A program made the position numbers and the translations under genes. Shown one piece after another: positions 14,260-16,410 of a stretch of 16,410 bases of DNA; position 1 is the stretch's first letter; the number at the start of each line of letters is the position of its first letter. The DNA is from Treponema sp. (GTDB lineage: Bacteria; Spirochaetota; Spirochaetia; Treponematales; Breznakiellaceae). The notes below the pieces were generated by a model. That model was given only the letters and a program-made list of their open reading frames with translations, did not search any database and was not told where the DNA came from. Location: NCBI GenBank assembly GCA_031270205.1, contig JAISYA010000036.1, positions 1-16,410 on the forward strand. Reading direction: 5' to 3'.

Positions 14260-14484
14260 ATGCTTGAAGAACAGGTGAAAACAGCTTTGAATAATGTGCG
14301 GCCTTCTTTGCAGGCTGACGGCGGGGATGTGGAATTTGTCTCCATTTCCGAGGATGGGACTGTCTCGGTAAAGTTGACCGGCGCGTGCGGCGGCTGCCCC
14401 ATGGCCCAGATGACGCTTAAGATGGGTATTGAAAATTATCTCAAAAAGGAAGTGCCGCAGGTCAGCGCCGTTGTCGGCGTGTAA
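14260..14484 (+). CDS. NifU C-terminal-domain Fe-S scaffold protein
   Basis: A 74-residue stand-alone NifU C-terminal (Nfu-type) domain. It holds the signature LQADGGDVEFV (17-27) and the CGGCPMAQ motif with the C-x2-C pair (about 43 and 46) that holds a [4Fe-4S] cluster between two subunits. It would assemble or carry Fe-S clusters for apoproteins; the two-cluster IorA in this window is a conceivable client, which is inference only. AGGAG six bases before ATG 14260 and the promoter above support the start. It is the only intact gene on the + strand and is convergent with enolase. It is not evidence of nitrogen fixation, since such proteins are common outside nif clusters. Confidence 0.93.
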   Translation: MLEEQVKTALNNVRPSLQADGGDVEFVSISEDGTVSVKLTGACGGCPMAQMTLKMGIENYLKKEVPQVSAVVGV

Positions 14485-14570
14485 GACAGATGGTTTCCGT
14501 CCCCAGTGGATAAAAACGCGGGACGCCATAAAATGGGCCCGGGGACGGGAGGCTTGTGTTTTTGTGTTGC

Positions 14571-14604
14571 GGCGGCCTTGCGGCGCCGCGCGCTTGGGGC
14601 CGCC
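14571..14604. repeat. GC-rich inverted repeat downstream of the nifU-like gene
   Basis: GGCGGCC (14571-14577) and GGCCGCC (14598-14604) pair around a loop that contains the palindrome GGCGCC. No T-run follows. The 204 bp from 14485 to 14688 contain no gene I can support; this is their only clear structure besides a thrice-repeated GGGCAA around 14653-14680. Confidence 0.45.
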
Positions 14605-14683
14605 GGCTTCCGTGTTGGAGTAATCTCCCGGCCCGGTTGGTAATTGCCGCGCGGGCAAGGGCAAACCCGCATAAGGGCAAGGC

Positions 14684-14722
14684 GTAAAAAAAGGCCCCGC
14701 ATAACGCGGGGCCTTTTCAATT
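14684..14722. terminator. Bidirectional intrinsic terminator between the nifU-like gene and enolase
   Basis: AAAAGGCCCCGC (14689-14700) and GCGGGGCCTTTT (14706-14717) form a perfect 12-bp stem with a 5-base loop. The + strand reads out into TTTT, and the minus strand into seven T residues. It lies 12 bases from the enolase stop codon and ends both convergent transcripts. Confidence 0.9.
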
Positions 14723-14729
14723 TTAGCGG

Positions 14730-16028
14730 TCATTGCCGCACAGAGTACAACGCTTTTCTGCCGGCATACTCGGCAATTCCCTCAAGCTGATCCTCGATCC
14801 GCATCAACTGGTTGTACTTGCAGATACGGTCGGTCCGGCTCATGGAACCGGTCTTTATCTGTCCGGTCTCAAGGCCCACGACGAGGTCGGCGATAAAGCT
14901 GTCCTCGGTCTCGCCGGAACGGTGGGACACAACGGCGGTGTAACCGGCTTTCTTGGCCATTTCCACAGCCTCGTAGGTTTCGGTCAGCGTACCGATCTGG
15001 TTCACCTTGATAAGGATGGAATTGCAGGCGCCCATCTTGATGCCCTTCTCAAGCCGCTTGGTATTGGTAACAAAGAAATCGTCGCCTACGACCTGTATCT
15101 TGGAACCGAGGCTCGCGGTGAGCTTCACATAACCGTCCCAGTCATCCTGATCCAGCGGGTCTTCGATGGAAATAATGGGATACTTGTCCACCCACCTGGT
15201 GTAAATATCGATCATTTCCTCGGCTGAGAACAGTTTGTCCGGGTTGGATTTCCAGAATTTGTAACCCTTCTTGCCGCCCTCGCCGTAAAGCTCGGAGCTG
15301 GCGCAGTCCAGGGCAATAGCCATCTGCTCGCCGGGCTTGTACCCCGCCTTCTCAATAGCCTGCATAATGTAATCCAGCGCTTCCTCGTTGCCGATATCAG
15401 GCGCGAAACCGCCCTCGTCACCGACCGCGGTGTTTTTCCCCGCATCGTGGAGGAGTTTTTTCAGGTTGTGGAACACTTCGGCTGTCCAGCGGACCGCTTC
15501 CCGGATGGACTCGGCGCCCACAGGCATGACCATAAATTCCTGAAAGTCGATTTTGTTGTCCGAATGTTTGCCGCCGTTGATAATGTTTGCCATGGGAACC
15601 GGCAGAAGGTTCGCGTGGAAAGCGCCCAGATACTTGTAAAGCGGCACATCAAGGAAGTTCGCCGCGGCTCTGGCCGTCGCCATGGACACGCCCAAAATCG
15701 CGTTCGCGCCAAGGTTACTCTTGTTTTCGGTTCCGTCCAACTCAAGCATGGTCCGGTCAATGTCCACCTGTTCCAGCGCGTCCAGCCCCTGAATTTCCGG
15801 CGCGATAACATTGTTCACGTTATCCACGGCTTTCAGAACGCCTTTGCCCAGATAACGCGCCTTGTCATTATCCCGCAGTTCCACCGCCTCATAATCACCG
15901 GTAGACGCCCCTGAAGGCACCGCAGCCCGCCCCAGGAAACCGTCCTCCAGCACTACATCAACCTCAATAGTAGGGTTTCCCCGCGAATCAAGAATCTCGC
16001 GGGCTTCCACATATTCAATGATACTCAT
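14730..16028 (-). CDS. eno: Enolase (phosphopyruvate hydratase)
   Basis: This 432-residue glycolytic enzyme interconverts 2-phosphoglycerate and phosphoenolpyruvate. It has full family length. Visible landmarks are EILDSRGNPTIEVDV (about 11-25), the flexible loop GRAAVPSGASTG (about 33-44), SIEDPLDQDDW with a Mg ligand, ILIKVNQIGTLTE with the catalytic Lys (about 341) and the signature SHRSGETEDS (about 369-378). ATG 16028 is selected by GGAGG five bases before it and by the conserved start MSIIEYVEAREILDSRGN; an in-frame extension to 16169 has no ribosome site and no family counterpart. It has its own promoter and terminator, so it is a single-gene unit. Upstream lie a heptamer tandem repeat and the inverted block of the structured repeat. 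Confidence 0.97.
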   Translation of the reverse strand: MSIIEYVEAREILDSRGNPTIEVDVVLEDGFLGRAAVPSGASTGDYEAVELRDNDKARYLGKGVLKAVDNVNNVIAPEIQGLDALEQVDIDRTMLELDGTENKSNLGANAILGVSMATARAAANFLDVPLYKYLGAFHANLLPVPMANIINGGKHSDNKIDFQEFMVMPVGAESIREAVRWTAEVFHNLKKLLHDAGKNTAVGDEGGFAPDIGNEEALDYIMQAIEKAGYKPGEQMAIALDCASSELYGEGGKKGYKFWKSNPDKLFSAEEMIDIYTRWVDKYPIISIEDPLDQDDWDGYVKLTASLGSKIQVVGDDFFVTNTKRLEKGIKMGACNSILIKVNQIGTLTETYEAVEMAKKAGYTAVVSHRSGETEDSFIADLVVGLETGQIKTGSMSRTDRICKYNQLMRIEDQLEGIAEYAGRKALYSVRQ

Positions 16029-16033
16029 ACTGT

Positions 16034-16038
16034 CCTCC
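16034..16038 (-). promoter_or_regulatory. Enolase ribosome binding site (decides start)
   Basis: GGAGG on the minus strand, five bases before ATG 16026-16028, fixes the start 47 codons inside the longest open frame. Confidence 0.85.
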
Positions 16039-16058
16039 AATTTCGTTATGATACTTTC

Positions 16059-16087
16059 ATTGTGCGGTTTTAGGGCACGTAAGTCAA
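16059..16087 (-). promoter_or_regulatory. Sigma70-type promoter for enolase
   Basis: On the minus strand TTGACT (16082-16087, five of six) and CACAAT (16059-16064, four of six) are separated by exactly 17 bases. The predicted start lies about 25 bases before the enolase ATG. Confidence 0.6.
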
Positions 16088-16122
16088 GTCGGTCGGTCGG
16101 CGCGCGCGGAGCGGGAAGCAGT

Positions 16123-16164
16123 ATGAACAATGAATAGGGAATAATGAAGAATGAAGAGGGAGAA
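16123..16164. repeat. Heptanucleotide tandem repeat upstream of enolase
   Basis: Six successive 7-base units run without gaps from 16123. Four fit ATGAANA (units at 16123, 16130, 16144 and 16151) and two fit GGGANNA (16137 and 16158). It resembles the short heptamer tandem repeats found between genes in some bacteria. It lies 36 bases upstream of the enolase -35 box. Confidence 0.7.
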
Positions 16165-16196
16165 ACCATGCCCGGCGCCTTTGCGGAACCAAGCCG

Positions 16197-16212
16197 GTCG
16201 GGGATACCCGAC
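16197..16212. repeat. 6-bp hairpin at the edge of the inverted repeat block
   Basis: GTCGGG and CCCGAC are perfect arms around GATA. It marks the boundary of the structured repeat block on the side of enolase, followed by CTAAGCCTGAGC, which echoes the CTAAGCCTG of the linker modules at 8546 and 8728. Confidence 0.5.
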
Positions 16213-16223
16213 TAAGCCTGAGC

Positions 16224-16410
16224 GGCCACCGCTCCGGCTAAAGCCGTCGCGCGGTCTATGGCTATAGGGGCGGTCACGGGGCCTACGCCATGCCGCTTTG
16301 CTCAGCTACACGGCTTCGCCGTGCGGTTACTGGGCGGGCCACCGCTCCGGCTAAAGCCGTCGCGCGGTCTATGGCTATAGGGGCGGTCACGGGGCCTACG
16401 CCATGCCGCT
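16224..16410 (-). repeat. Structured repeat block, inverted copies (one full, one cut by the window end)
   Basis: A full 114-bp core (16224-16337) is followed by 73 bases of a second (16338-16410). The two share all 73 bases without a mismatch. Read on the minus strand they align with the cores at 8426-8540 and 8564-8676: same GCYCAG...CTGAGC outer stem, CACGGC/GCCGTG inner stem (here a GAA loop), and the GGC-TTTA-GCC distal hairpin. The 23-bp linker found between the copies at 8.5 kb is absent here, giving a period of 114 instead of 138. The block continues past the window. No gene is seen from 16029 to 16410 besides the enolase promoter region and these repeats. Confidence 0.85.

Noticed and set aside
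14260..14484. Evidence for nitrogen fixation from the nifU-like gene and the DraG-like gene
   Set aside because: Stand-alone NifU C-terminal domains and DraG-family hydrolases are common outside nif systems, and no nitrogenase gene is in the window.
14236..14733. 165-codon minus frame antisense to the nifU-like gene
   Set aside because: Antisense to a clear Fe-S scaffold gene with its own promoter, and it runs through the bidirectional terminator.
16200..16410. tRNA or other known RNA gene in the terminal repeat
   Set aside because: No cloverleaf, CCA end or T-loop consensus could be fitted; the hairpins belong to the repeat core.

Overview
This is a 16.4-kb bacterial window. Every metabolic gene except one small Fe-S scaffold gene lies on the minus strand. 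The gene mix is tryptophanase, a GDH, an NSS symporter, an aminotransferase, Ptb/Buk, indolepyruvate:ferredoxin oxidoreductase, an ADP-ribosylglycohydrolase, a Na/Pi cotransporter-PhoU fusion, a NifU-C protein and enolase. This suggests an anaerobic, amino-acid-fermenting, probably host-associated bacterium. A gut spirochaete of the Treponema type is my best guess, but the lineage is an inference from gene content and not proven by the sequence.

Layout. 1-670: a decayed, chimeric insertion-sequence remnant, an IS5-type transposase start joined to an IS630-type transposase end (+ strand). 684-11079 (-): a catabolic block, in transcription order iorA-iorB, then a 358-bp repeat-filled gap, ptb-buk, a class I aminotransferase, an NSS-family Na+/amino-acid symporter, a glutamate dehydrogenase and tnaA. 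11207-13941 (-): a DraG-like ADP-ribosylglycohydrolase and a Na/Pi-cotransporter/PhoU-like protein. 14260-14484 (+): a NifU C-terminal-domain protein, convergent with enolase (14730-16028, -) across a clear bidirectional terminator. 16197-16410: a second, inverted block of the same structured repeat that separates iorB from ptb, running off the window edge.

How the genes work together (inference from families and adjacency). The symporter imports an aromatic amino acid. The aminotransferase makes the aryl-pyruvate, and glutamate dehydrogenase recycles glutamate to 2-oxoglutarate. IorAB oxidatively decarboxylates the 2-oxoacid to an aryl-acetyl-CoA, with reduced ferredoxin. Ptb and Buk then turn the acyl-CoA into acyl-phosphate and finally free acid plus ATP. 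Tryptophanase offers a parallel route, tryptophan to indole, pyruvate and ammonia. Together this would be a compact aromatic amino-acid fermentation island with substrate-level phosphorylation.

The least explained sequence is non-coding: (i) a modular repeat made of a 113-115-bp structured core plus 23-bp palindromic linkers, present as two direct copies at 8426-8699 and as inverted copies at 16224-16410, with compensatory changes in its hairpin; (ii) a roughly 120-bp MITE-like element between the symporter and gdh, whose terminal motif recurs upstream of the ADP-ribosylglycohydrolase; (iii) a structured tnaA leader with a tiny Trp-containing ORF; and (iv) a heptanucleotide tandem repeat upstream of enolase.
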